Source of the DNA: Massilia eburnea
GTDB taxonomy: Bacteria; Pseudomonadota; Gammaproteobacteria; Burkholderiales; Burkholderiaceae_D
Direction: 5' to 3'
Length of the DNA stretch: 64,000 bases
NCBI RefSeq assembly: GCF_009720745.1
Contig: NZ_WNKX01000001.1
Coordinates: forward strand, 62,001-126,000
The notes beneath the pieces were generated by a model. The model was not told the origin of the DNA. It searched no databases and saw only the letters and a program-made list of their open reading frames with translations. A program made the position numbers and the translations under genes. This document shows, in pieces, positions 20,133-27,998 of this stretch; position 1 is the stretch's first letter, and every line of letters begins with the position of its first letter.

Positions 20133-20184
20133 GGCTCCACGACAGCGCCTTCGGGACTCTGTCGTTGGAGCCTTCAGTCTTTTT
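20133..20184 (+). terminator. Terminator-like hairpin between the small gene and fliD
   Basis: GGCTCCACGACAG (20133-20145) pairs with CTGTCGTTGGAGCC (20159-20172) with one bulged T. On the plus strand TTCAGTCTTTTT follows. It ends just before the convergent fliD stop. Confidence 0.65.
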
Positions 20185-20187
20185 GGG

Positions 20188-21495
20188 TCAGGCAAACAGG
20201 TCGAGGATCGAAGAAGCGCCGCCGAATTCGTTTTGCTGGCTATACAGCTGCACCAGGGCCTGTGCCTGGACCGTCAGCATCTGCGCGAATGACGAGCGGC
20301 GGCTTTGCAGGGTTTCGAGTTCGTTGTCAGCCTGCGTCAGGGCGAAACCAACCACGCTGCGCTGTCCATCCAACGATTCAAGCCGCGAGCCCAGTGCATC
20401 CGCCAGCCCCCTGCCCTCGTCCGTGAACAGCTTGGCCAATGCAGTGGGATCCGCCGCGATGGCGGCATTGAGTTTTTTCGTATCGAGTTGAAGGCGGCCA
20501 TTGCTGCTGACCGTCAGGCCGTCGTTGGCCAATTCGTCGCTGCTGCCGCCCGCAGAACGCACCAGCTGGTCCAGTTGCGTGCGCACCTGCGCAAGTGCGG
20601 AGTTTCCTTTCAGCGCGCCATTCGTGAGGCTATCCAGGCGATCCTGCAAAGCATTGAAGCCCTTGACGAAGGCCGCGACATTCTTCGCAATCTCGCCATC
20701 GTCCTGCGCCACCGTAACCGTAGTGTCGCCGACGTCATTCAGGTTCAGGGTGACGCCCTTGATCGCGCCCTCGACCTTGTTATCGGCGCTCTTGACGCTC
20801 TTGCCATCGACCGTCAGGATCGCATCCTGCGCCGACTGGGTTTGCTCCAGCCCTGCGAAAAAACCGCGGAGCGTGGCGTCGCCCGCCACGTTGACGCTGA
20901 GATTGTTGCCCTCGCCACTGGCGCTGCGCAGTTCCAGCGCGGTGCCCGTGGGCGAACGTACCAGGCTGGCGTCAAAGCCCGCTTCCTTGAGCGCATCGGC
21001 GATGCCCTGCAAGGTATTGTCCTGGCTATTGATGGTAATGCTTTTGCTGGTCTCGCCCGTGCCGATACGGATCACGGTCGGCGAACCGGTGCCGAGCGGC
21101 GTATCGGGAGAAGCCACTTCCTGGCTGACGAGGATTTGCTGCTGGGCCAGTTGGCTGACGCTGACATCGTGCGAACCGGCTTCCGCAGTAGCGCCGGTCG
21201 TCACACTGAGCACATCGCTGGATGAGGAGCTACCACGTGTGCTGAGTCCGGCGCCGGCAAGGCTTTCCGCCAGATCCTGGAACACCGACAAGGCTGACTT
21301 GAGTTGGCCAAGGCCGGAGAAGCGTGCCTGGCTGAGACTGATGCTTGCGTTGAGCTGGGCTGCAGCGGCGCGCTGCGGCGCCAGGGTTTGCTCCACCTGA
21401 GCCAGCACATCGGTCGATGGCGTCCCGGCGACGCTGGCATTACCCAGTGCCAGCGAGGAGCCATACAGCGTACTCAGCAGGCTGCTCACATACAT
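20188..21495 (-). CDS. fliD: FliD-like flagellar filament cap protein, atypical N-terminus
   Basis: A 435-residue FliD-family protein. The N-terminal coiled region (TDVLAQVEQTLAPQRAAAAQ, then ALSVFQDLAESL) and the C-terminal FliD_C region (FVKGFNALQDRLDSLTNGAL, NDGLTVSSNGRLQLDTKKLN, ending GGASSILDLFA) are recognisable. FliD caps the filament and folds incoming flagellin. The usual N-terminal glycine-rich GxGSGxD motif is missing and no flagellar gene other than the PilZ neighbour is nearby, so this may be a second, diverged copy. ATG 21493-21495 is preferred because AAGG lies 7 nt upstream; ATG 21499-21501 is the alternative. Confidence 0.8.
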   Translation of the reverse strand: MYVSSLLSTLYGSSLALGNASVAGTPSTDVLAQVEQTLAPQRAAAAQLNASISLSQARFSGLGQLKSALSVFQDLAESLAGAGLSTRGSSSSSDVLSVTTGATAEAGSHDVSVSQLAQQQILVSQEVASPDTPLGTGSPTVIRIGTGETSKSITINSQDNTLQGIADALKEAGFDASLVRSPTGTALELRSASGEGNNLSVNVAGDATLRGFFAGLEQTQSAQDAILTVDGKSVKSADNKVEGAIKGVTLNLNDVGDTTVTVAQDDGEIAKNVAAFVKGFNALQDRLDSLTNGALKGNSALAQVRTQLDQLVRSAGGSSDELANDGLTVSSNGRLQLDTKKLNAAIAADPTALAKLFTDEGRGLADALGSRLESLDGQRSVVGFALTQADNELETLQSRRSSFAQMLTVQAQALVQLYSQQNEFGGASSILDLFA

Positions 21496-21510
21496 GTCCA
21501 TGCCTTCAGT

Positions 21511-21831
21511 CTAGCGCATGAACTTGGTAATTGCTCCGGCTGCTTCGTTGTCAAGGGGCAGGAAGGTGAAGCCGATCTTGAACTCGTCTCCACTGAAGAT
21601 GCAATTGTTGACCTTGCCGCGCGTGTTGACGATTTGTGGCTTGCCATCGACAAGCATCTCAAACACGATCTGGCCGGTGGCGCCCACCGTGACCTTATTT
21701 TCGGAGGTCAGGGAAATGCCTGCCAGGCCGAGATCGAAAGTCCGCGCAGCCATCGGGTGGCCGCCGTCCATCACAATCATTGCCCGCACGCGAAGGATCT
21801 TGCGTGCACCTTGCCTTGAATCTACTAACAA
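21511..21831 (-). CDS. PilZ domain protein
   Basis: A 106-residue protein of single-PilZ-domain size. The c-di-GMP-binding signature appears as RKILRVRA (RxxxR-like) near residue 10 followed by FDLGLAGISL (D-x-S/G-x-x-G-like, with Gly for Ser). The first start is TTG at 21829-21831. The frame stays open upstream to near the radA end without ATG or GTG, and internal starts would lose the arginine motif. It ends 15 nt before fliD, so the pair is an operon. A link between c-di-GMP and filament assembly or motility is inference. Confidence 0.7.
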   Translation of the reverse strand: MLVDSRQGARKILRVRAMIVMDGGHPMAARTFDLGLAGISLTSENKVTVGATGQIVFEMLVDGKPQIVNTRGKVNNCIFSGDEFKIGFTFLPLDNEAAGAITKFMR

Positions 21832-21897
21832 TTTCTTGCCCGTTGAATGGTTGAGTTCGAGGCTGATATTGTAGCTAATATTTCGTAAAAATCTATA

Positions 21898-23274
21898 TCA
21901 CTGCAGTTCGCGCAGGCGGTTGAAAGCGTCGTCGATGCGCTCAACAGCAATAATCGTCATGCCCTCGATCGGCTGCTTCGGCGCGTTCGCCTTCGGAATC
22001 ATGGCGATCGAGAAGCCAAGTTTGGCCGCCTCCCGCAAACGTTCCTGGCCACGCGGCGCAGGACGGATCTCGCCTGCCAGGCCAACCTCGCCAAAGACGA
22101 CGAAACCGTTCGGCAGCGCCTTGTTGCGCATCGAGGAGTTGATCGCCATCAGCACCGCAAGGTCGGCCGCCGGCTCGGTGATCTTCACACCGCCCACGGC
22201 GTTAATGAACACGTCCTGGTCGAAGGCGGCGATACCGGCATGGCGGTGCAGCACGGCCAGCAGCATGGCAAGCCGATTCTGCTCCAGGCCGACCGACAGG
22301 CGGCGCGCGTTCGGCAGGTGGCTGGTGTCGACCAGGGCCTGCACTTCCACCAGCAGTGGGCGCGTTCCCTCCTGCGTCACCATCACACAGGAGCCGGGCA
22401 CCTGGTTTTCGTGCGAAGACAGGAACAATGCGGATGGATTGGAAACGCCCTTCAGGCCTTTCTCCGTCATGGCAAACACGCCCAGCTCATTGACGGCGCC
22501 AAAGCGGTTCTTGATGGCGCGTACCAGGCGGAAGCTGGAATGGTTGTCGCCTTCGAAGTACAGCACGCAGTCCACGATATGCTCCAGCACGCGCGGGCCG
22601 GCCAGCGAGCCCTCCTTCGTGACGTGGCCGACCAGGATGATGGTGGTGCCGTTCATCTTGGCGAAGCGGGTCAGCTGGGCCGCGCATTCGCGAACCTGGG
22701 CCACCGAGCCCGGGGCCGATGCCAGCGCGTCCGAATACAGGGTCTGGATCGAGTCGATCACCGCCACCTGCGGCTTGAGGTCGGCCAGGGTGCCGAGGAT
22801 TTTCTCGAGCTGGATTTCGGCCTGCAGCTTCAATTCCTTGGCATCGACCGCCAGGCGCTTGGCGCGCAGCGCAATCTGGGCGCCGGATTCCTCGCCGCTG
22901 ACATACAGCACGCTCTTGACCTTGGACATATTGGCCAGCGCCTGCAGCAGCAGGGTCGATTTGCCGATGCCGGGATCGCCGCCGATCAGCACCACGCCGC
23001 CCGCCACCAGGCCGCCGCCCAGAACGCGGTCGAATTCTTCAATGCCGGTGCCGAAGCGCGGCACGTCCAGCGCTTCGATATCCTGCAGCGACAGCACGGG
23101 CGCCGTCTGCGCCAGCGACTGGTGCTGGGCTTGCGAGAAGCGGTTGGCGCCGGCGGCTTCGATTACCGTCTCCACCATGGTGTTCCACTGCTGGCAGGAC
23201 GAGCACTGGCCGGTCCACTTGCTGCTGATGCCCCCGCATTCGCTGCAGGTGTAATTGGTCTTTGCCTTGGCCAT
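21898..23274 (-). CDS. radA: DNA repair protein RadA
   Basis: A 458-residue protein. The N-terminal C4 zinc finger is CSECGG...CSSC. The RecA-like domain has Walker A GGDPGIGKSTLL and the RadA-specific KNRFG motif. The C-terminal Lon-protease-like domain follows. RadA is a branch-migration ATPase that extends strand exchange in recombination. The stop lies 67 nt before the PilZ start; alr is 4 nt upstream on the same strand. Confidence 0.97.
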   Translation of the reverse strand: MAKAKTNYTCSECGGISSKWTGQCSSCQQWNTMVETVIEAAGANRFSQAQHQSLAQTAPVLSLQDIEALDVPRFGTGIEEFDRVLGGGLVAGGVVLIGGDPGIGKSTLLLQALANMSKVKSVLYVSGEESGAQIALRAKRLAVDAKELKLQAEIQLEKILGTLADLKPQVAVIDSIQTLYSDALASAPGSVAQVRECAAQLTRFAKMNGTTIILVGHVTKEGSLAGPRVLEHIVDCVLYFEGDNHSSFRLVRAIKNRFGAVNELGVFAMTEKGLKGVSNPSALFLSSHENQVPGSCVMVTQEGTRPLLVEVQALVDTSHLPNARRLSVGLEQNRLAMLLAVLHRHAGIAAFDQDVFINAVGGVKITEPAADLAVLMAINSSMRNKALPNGFVVFGEVGLAGEIRPAPRGQERLREAAKLGFSIAMIPKANAPKQPIEGMTIIAVERIDDAFNRLRELQ

Positions 23275-23278
23275 GTAA

Positions 23279-24367
23279 TCAGGCCTCGACCACGGCCACG
23301 CGCGGCGCCAGGGCGCACATCAATTCATAGCCGATGGTGCCGGCAGCCGTTGCGACCTCGTCGATCGGCATGCCCTCGCCCCACAGCACCACTTTGCTGC
23401 CGACGCGGGCGTTCGGCACATTGCTCAGGTCCACGGTCAGCATGTCCATCGAAACGCGTCCGACCAGGCGAGTACGGACACCATCGACCAGGATCGGGGT
23501 ATCGACGGGTGCGTGGCGCGGATAACCGTCGGCATAGCCGCAGGCCACCACGCCGATACGCATGGCCTGCTCGGCTTTGAAGCGGCTGCCATAGCCCACG
23601 TAATCGCCAGGGCCGATTTCCTGCACGCCGATCAATTCGCTAGTCAGTGTCATGGTCGGCTTGAGGCCGAATTCCTCGGCGCTCTTACCGCCCGGGGTGC
23701 CGCCATACAGCATGATGCCGGGGCGGATCCAGTCGGTGGCGAGGCTGTCGCCCAGCTCCGGCATGTGCAGAATGCCGGCTGAATTGCACAGGCTGCGCGC
23801 GCCGGGCAGGCCGGCCGCCCCTGCGTTGAAGCGGCGCACCTGCTCGGCCAGCGGCATGCAGGGGTGGTGCAGCTCGTCGGCATTGGCGAAGTGGGTCATC
23901 AGGGTAATGCTGCCAACGTGCGGGATGGCGCGCAGGCGGGCATGCACGGCGGCATAGTCCGACGGCCTGAAACCAAGGCGGTTCATGCCGGTATTCATCT
24001 TCAAATGCACATTGATTGGGCGCGCCAGCGGGGTGCGCTCCAGCATTTCCAACTGCTCGACGCAATGCACCGAGCCCTCGATATCATGTTCTGCCATCGC
24101 CAGCAAGTCCGCGCTGTCGAACCATCCCTCTAATAGAAGGATAGGCTTGGTCCAGCCCAGCTCGCGCAGGCGAACCGCGTTGTCCGGCTCGATCAGCGCC
24201 AGGCCGTCTGCTGCAGCGAAACCGCGCATGCCGCGCTCCAAACCATGACCGTATGCATTGGCTTTAACCACGCCCCAGGCCTTGGCGCCCGGCGCACAGG
24301 CTTTGGCGCGGGCCAGGTTATGCTGCATTGCAGCGAGATGGATATGGGCGACGATGGGCCTTGGCAT
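23279..24367 (-). CDS. alr: Alanine racemase (PLP-dependent)
   Basis: A 362-residue fold type III enzyme that interconverts L- and D-alanine for peptidoglycan. The PLP lysine is in WGVVKANAYGHG near residue 35, and the catalytic Tyr is in VGYGSRFKAEQ of the C-terminal domain; both are intact. The reading frame stays open 132 codons upstream, but the ATG at 24365-24367 gives the family N-terminus (MPRPIVAHIHLAAMQHNLA). No strong Shine-Dalgarno is seen. It is 4 nt upstream of radA in the direction of transcription; alr-radA is a known Burkholderiales pair. Confidence 0.96.
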   Translation of the reverse strand: MPRPIVAHIHLAAMQHNLARAKACAPGAKAWGVVKANAYGHGLERGMRGFAAADGLALIEPDNAVRLRELGWTKPILLLEGWFDSADLLAMAEHDIEGSVHCVEQLEMLERTPLARPINVHLKMNTGMNRLGFRPSDYAAVHARLRAIPHVGSITLMTHFANADELHHPCMPLAEQVRRFNAGAAGLPGARSLCNSAGILHMPELGDSLATDWIRPGIMLYGGTPGGKSAEEFGLKPTMTLTSELIGVQEIGPGDYVGYGSRFKAEQAMRIGVVACGYADGYPRHAPVDTPILVDGVRTRLVGRVSMDMLTVDLSNVPNARVGSKVVLWGEGMPIDEVATAAGTIGYELMCALAPRVAVVEA

Positions 24368-24386
24368 GACAAAAACCGGCAGAATA

Positions 24387-24401
24387 AGAATGCAGCATTC
24401 T
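24387..24401. promoter_or_regulatory. 15-bp palindrome upstream of alr
   Basis: AGAATGC-A-GCATTCT, perfect 7-bp arms around one base, 20 nt before the alr start and upstream of the lplT promoter. Operator-like; the binding protein is unknown. Confidence 0.35.
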
Positions 24402-24435
24402 ACCTTTTGTGCCAGCCGAATGCTGGCCGGATTCT

Positions 24436-24484
24436 TGGGAAACCTTACTTTCCATGGTATAAAGCATCCCGAGATAATTATCTG
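24436..24484 (+). promoter_or_regulatory. lplT promoter with a palindrome at the start site
   Basis: -35 TTGGGA (24436-24441), 17-nt spacer, -10 TATAAA (24459-24464). The 12-bp perfect palindrome AGATAATTATCT (24473-24484) covers the expected start of transcription, 10 nt before the ATG. Confidence 0.6.
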
Positions 24485-24493
24485 GCGTCCTGA

Positions 24494-25756
24494 ATGAATC
24501 GTGGTTTCTATACCATCATGGCCGCGCAGTTCTTTTCGTCGCTGGCAGACAATGCTCTGTTGATCGTGGCAATCGACCTGCTGCTGACCATGCAAGCTCC
24601 GGCATGGGTCACCCCATTGCTGAAGCTGACTTTTGTGCTGTTTTACGTGCTGTTGGCAGCATTTGTGGGCGCTTTCGCTGATGCCCTGCCGAAAGGCCGG
24701 GTCATGTTCATTTCCAACCTGATCAAGATCTTCGGCTGCGCGCTGATTTTCTATCACGTGCACCCGCTGGCCGCTTATGCCGTAGTCGGCTTTGGCGCCG
24801 CCGTTTATTCGCCGGCCAAATACGGCATCCTGACCGAGCTGCTGCCGCCGGAAAAGCTGGTGGTCGCCAACGGCTGGATCGAAGGCCTGACCGTCAGCTC
24901 CATCATCTTCGGCATTGCCATGGGCGGCGCCCTGATCGGCGGACCGGTCGCCGCAGCCCTGCTGCGCTTCGACATGCCATTCATTGAAACCGGCCTCGAT
25001 ACGACCGAGGAGATCGCCCTGGCCGTGGTTGGTTCAACTTACCTGCTGGCGGCGCTGTTCAACCTGCGCATTCCGGACACCGGCTACGTCTACGAGCACC
25101 AGGAGCGCAACCCGCTGCGCCTGATCACCGAGTTCGCAGGCTGCTGCAGCATCCTCTGGCGCGACAAGCTGGGCCAGATTTCGCTGGCGGTGACCACCCT
25201 GTTCTGGGGCGCCGGCGCCACCTTGCAATTCATCGTCCTGGAATGGGCCAAGCAGTCCCTCGGCCTGCCGCTGAACAAGGCTACCAGCACCATCGCCATC
25301 GTGGCGGTCGGCGTGGCCATCGGCGCCGGCATGTCGGCGCGCTTCGTTTCCCTGCGCCGATCGCTGTCGGTGGTGCCGCTCGGCGTCGCCATGGGCGTGA
25401 TCGTGATGGGCATGGTCTTCGTGCACGACCTGCTCCTGGCCTATCCCCTGCTGCTGCTTGTTGGCCTGCTGTCCGGCTTCTTCGTGGTGCCGATGAACGC
25501 CCTGCTGCAGCATCGCGGCCACGTGCTGATGAGCGCAGGCCATTCCATCGCGGTACAGAATTTCAATGAAAACCTGTCCATCCTCACCATGCTGGCGGTG
25601 TATTCGCTGATGGTGAAGCTGCATCTGGGCCTGAATACAATCATCGTGCTGTTTGGCCTGTTCGTCGCCGGCTCCATGCTGGGCATCATGCGCCTGCATG
25701 CTGCCAACCAGCGCGCGCACGACTCGCTCAGCCTGATCGGAGAGCATAAGCACTAA
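24494..25756 (+). CDS. lplT: Lysophospholipid transporter LplT, copy 1
   Basis: A 420-residue MFS protein with about 12 transmembrane segments. The N-terminal AAQFFSSLADNALLIVAI keeps the ADNA motif typical of LplT, which flips lysophospholipids into the inner leaflet for re-acylation. YSPAKYGILTELLPPEKLV is a strong family signature. It is followed after 5 nt by a second copy aligning without gaps. The usual acyltransferase partner aas is not in the window. Confidence 0.9.
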   Translation: MNRGFYTIMAAQFFSSLADNALLIVAIDLLLTMQAPAWVTPLLKLTFVLFYVLLAAFVGAFADALPKGRVMFISNLIKIFGCALIFYHVHPLAAYAVVGFGAAVYSPAKYGILTELLPPEKLVVANGWIEGLTVSSIIFGIAMGGALIGGPVAAALLRFDMPFIETGLDTTEEIALAVVGSTYLLAALFNLRIPDTGYVYEHQERNPLRLITEFAGCCSILWRDKLGQISLAVTTLFWGAGATLQFIVLEWAKQSLGLPLNKATSTIAIVAVGVAIGAGMSARFVSLRRSLSVVPLGVAMGVIVMGMVFVHDLLLAYPLLLLVGLLSGFFVVPMNALLQHRGHVLMSAGHSIAVQNFNENLSILTMLAVYSLMVKLHLGLNTIIVLFGLFVAGSMLGIMRLHAANQRAHDSLSLIGEHKH

Positions 25757-25761
25757 GCGCA

Positions 25762-27024
25762 ATGAAACGAGGCTTTTACACCATTATGGCGGCGCAGTTC
25801 TTCTCGTCGCTGGCCGATGCTGCGCTGCTGATCGTCGCAATCTACGTGCTGGGCACCATGAAGGCGCCGGCCTGGATGACGCCGATGCTCAAGGAGACTT
25901 TTGTCCTGTTCTACGTGCTGCTGGCGGCTTTTGTCGGCGCCTTTGCGGATGCGCTGCCCAAGGGCCGCGTCATGCTGATCGGGAACATGATCAAGATTTT
26001 CGGCTGCGGGCTGTTCTTCTACGGCGTGCATCCTTTGGCCGCCTATGCCGTCGCCGGCCTGGGCGCCGCCATCTACTCGCCAGCCAAATACGGCATCCTG
26101 ACCGAACTGCTCCCGCCGGAAAAACTGGTGGCCGCCAATGGCTGGATCGAAGGATTGACCGTCAGCTCCATCATCCTCGGCACTGCGCTGGGCGGAGCCT
26201 TGATCGGCGGCCCGGTATCGGCGGCCCTGCTGGCGTTTGACGTGCCGGGCATCGACACTGGCTTCGATACGGTCAGCGAGATTGCGCTGGCGTGGGTGGG
26301 CATGATTTACCTGCTTGCGACCCTCTTCAATTTGCGTATCCCGGATACCGGCTATGTCTACGAGCGCCAGGAACGCAATCCTTTCCTGCTGGTGCGCGAT
26401 TTCGCGGAATGCTGCAGCATCCTGTGGCGCGACAAGCTTGGCCAGATCTCGCTGGCCGTGACCACCCTGTTCTGGGGCGCCGGCGCGACCTTGCAGTTCA
26501 TCGTGCTGGAATGGGCCAGGCAGTCGCTGGGTATGCCGCTCAATCGCGCTACCAGCACCGTTGCCATCGTGGTGGTCGGCGTGGCGCTGGGCGCCGTGAT
26601 GTCGGCCCGCTTCATCACCTTGCGCAAGGCGCTGTCGGTGATCCCGCTGGGGATCGCGATGGGCGTGATCGTGATGTCGATGATCTTCGTACACGACCTG
26701 CGCATTGCCTACGTCCTGTTGCTGGTGGTTGGGGCGCTGTCGGGCTTCTTCGTAGTGCCGATGAACGCATTGCTGCAGCACCGCGGCCACGTGCTGATGA
26801 GCGCAGGCCATTCAATCGCGGTGCAGAACTTCAATGAGAACCTTTCCATCCTGACGATGCTGGCTGTCTATGCCGGGATGGTAAAGCTTGGCCTGGCGCT
26901 GAACACCATCATCGTGCTGTTCGGCTTATTCCTGGCGGGATCGATGCTGGCCATCATGGCGCTGCATGCGGCCAACCAGCGCGTGCAGGATTCTCTCGCG
27001 CTGATCGGCGAGCACAAACACTAA
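25762..27024 (+). CDS. lplT: Lysophospholipid transporter LplT-like, copy 2
   Basis: A 420-residue MFS paralogue of the preceding gene, same length, no gaps, roughly four in five residues identical by eye. In the first helix the family ADNA is changed to ADAA (Asn to Ala), and other changes cluster in TM1-2 and around residues 180-205. This suggests an old tandem duplication with different substrate preference. No clear Shine-Dalgarno; probably coupled to copy 1. Its stop overlaps the convergent DUF1853 gene by 4 nt. Confidence 0.85.
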   Translation: MKRGFYTIMAAQFFSSLADAALLIVAIYVLGTMKAPAWMTPMLKETFVLFYVLLAAFVGAFADALPKGRVMLIGNMIKIFGCGLFFYGVHPLAAYAVAGLGAAIYSPAKYGILTELLPPEKLVAANGWIEGLTVSSIILGTALGGALIGGPVSAALLAFDVPGIDTGFDTVSEIALAWVGMIYLLATLFNLRIPDTGYVYERQERNPFLLVRDFAECCSILWRDKLGQISLAVTTLFWGAGATLQFIVLEWARQSLGMPLNRATSTVAIVVVGVALGAVMSARFITLRKALSVIPLGIAMGVIVMSMIFVHDLRIAYVLLLVVGALSGFFVVPMNALLQHRGHVLMSAGHSIAVQNFNENLSILTMLAVYAGMVKLGLALNTIIVLFGLFLAGSMLAIMALHAANQRVQDSLALIGEHKH

Positions 27025-27998
27025 GCGGGCAAGGCCCCGCTTCCTCGGCGCGCCTGGGCTCGGGCGCGCCAGTCATCCGGAACCACAAAGCTGCGTTCCA
27101 CTTCTTCCAGCCAGGCCCCCTCTTCCTGCACGGTTGCCACTAATACCGGGCCGGGATCGATGGCGAATTTTTCCGCCAGCACGTCCAGCAATGCGCCGCG
27201 CGTGAGCGGTGCCGGCGTTGGCGTGGCTTCGCTGCGCTCAAGCGATGTGCGCAGGGGCGCCAGCCACTGCAGGCGCGGCATGACGATGAACCGCTCGCCA
27301 GCAGCGCCGGCCTGCTCGCTGTGCGTTCGCCAATAGCCGCGGCAGTGGTCCGGCGAGATGCCTTCGATTTGCGGCGCGGCTTCGGTTGCGTGATAGAACA
27401 GCCAGCCTTTGACCAATGCCTGGGCGCTTGTGACGGGCGCGGGCAGGGCCTGCTGCGCGGCGGGATGCTGGGCCAGTTGCAGCTGCGCGTTGAAGATCTT
27501 GCGCATTTTCAGCCCAAGCGTGTCGGCCAGGTTGGGGCCGACCAGGCGGTTGTAGTTTCCGCTATCCGGATCGCCGTCGAGCAGATAGAACTTGGTGGCG
27601 AATTCGATGTGGCGCAGGCTTGCGCGGCCCTCTTCACGTAGCAGGAAGTCGAATTCGCCGATGGTGCCGTTCTTGCCGTCGCGGACTTGCAGGCCGTGGG
27701 CGGCCAGCGTGCCGCGCTGGGCGAAGTAGAAGGCCATCAGCTTTTCGGCGTACAGGCCGAGACGGGTGTAGAAGCGGTTGCCAAGCGCCGCGTCCAGCGG
27801 CGATGGGTCTGCGTCGAGGTCGTCCAGCCAGTTGGCCACGGCGGGCGAAACGGGGCCGAGCGTGGCGATCTTGCCGTGCCAGTGCGGGCTACCGGGATCG
27901 AGCAGGTCGGGCGAGTCCAGCAGCCAGGCCAGCGCGCGGACGTGGGGCCGCGCGAGGTGGCCCCATTTGCGGTGGAATGTCCTAGCGTCGGCCGGCAT
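27021..27998 (-). CDS. DUF1853 family protein (nuclease-fold-like)
   Basis: A 325-residue member of DUF1853. The central GEFDFLLRE ... IEFATKFYLL arrangement (acidic residue, then E-x-x-x-K) resembles a PD-(D/E)XK nuclease core, but activity is unproven. The start is ATG 27996-27998, overlapping the end of the UDG gene by 17 nt; the TTG at 28011-28013 has no better site. Last gene of the tsaB-rimI-UDG operon. Confidence 0.85.
   Translation of the reverse strand: MPADARTFHRKWGHLARPHVRALAWLLDSPDLLDPGSPHWHGKIATLGPVSPAVANWLDDLDADPSPLDAALGNRFYTRLGLYAEKLMAFYFAQRGTLAAHGLQVRDGKNGTIGEFDFLLREEGRASLRHIEFATKFYLLDGDPDSGNYNRLVGPNLADTLGLKMRKIFNAQLQLAQHPAAQQALPAPVTSAQALVKGWLFYHATEAAPQIEGISPDHCRGYWRTHSEQAGAAGERFIVMPRLQWLAPLRTSLERSEATPTPAPLTRGALLDVLAEKFAIDPGPVLVATVQEEGAWLEEVERSFVVPDDWRARAQARRGSGALPA

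Noticed and set aside
24368-24763. 132-codon N-terminal extension of alanine racemase
   Set aside because: It overlaps the lplT gene and its promoter on the other strand and does not resemble any Alr N-terminus; the ATG at 24367 matches the family.
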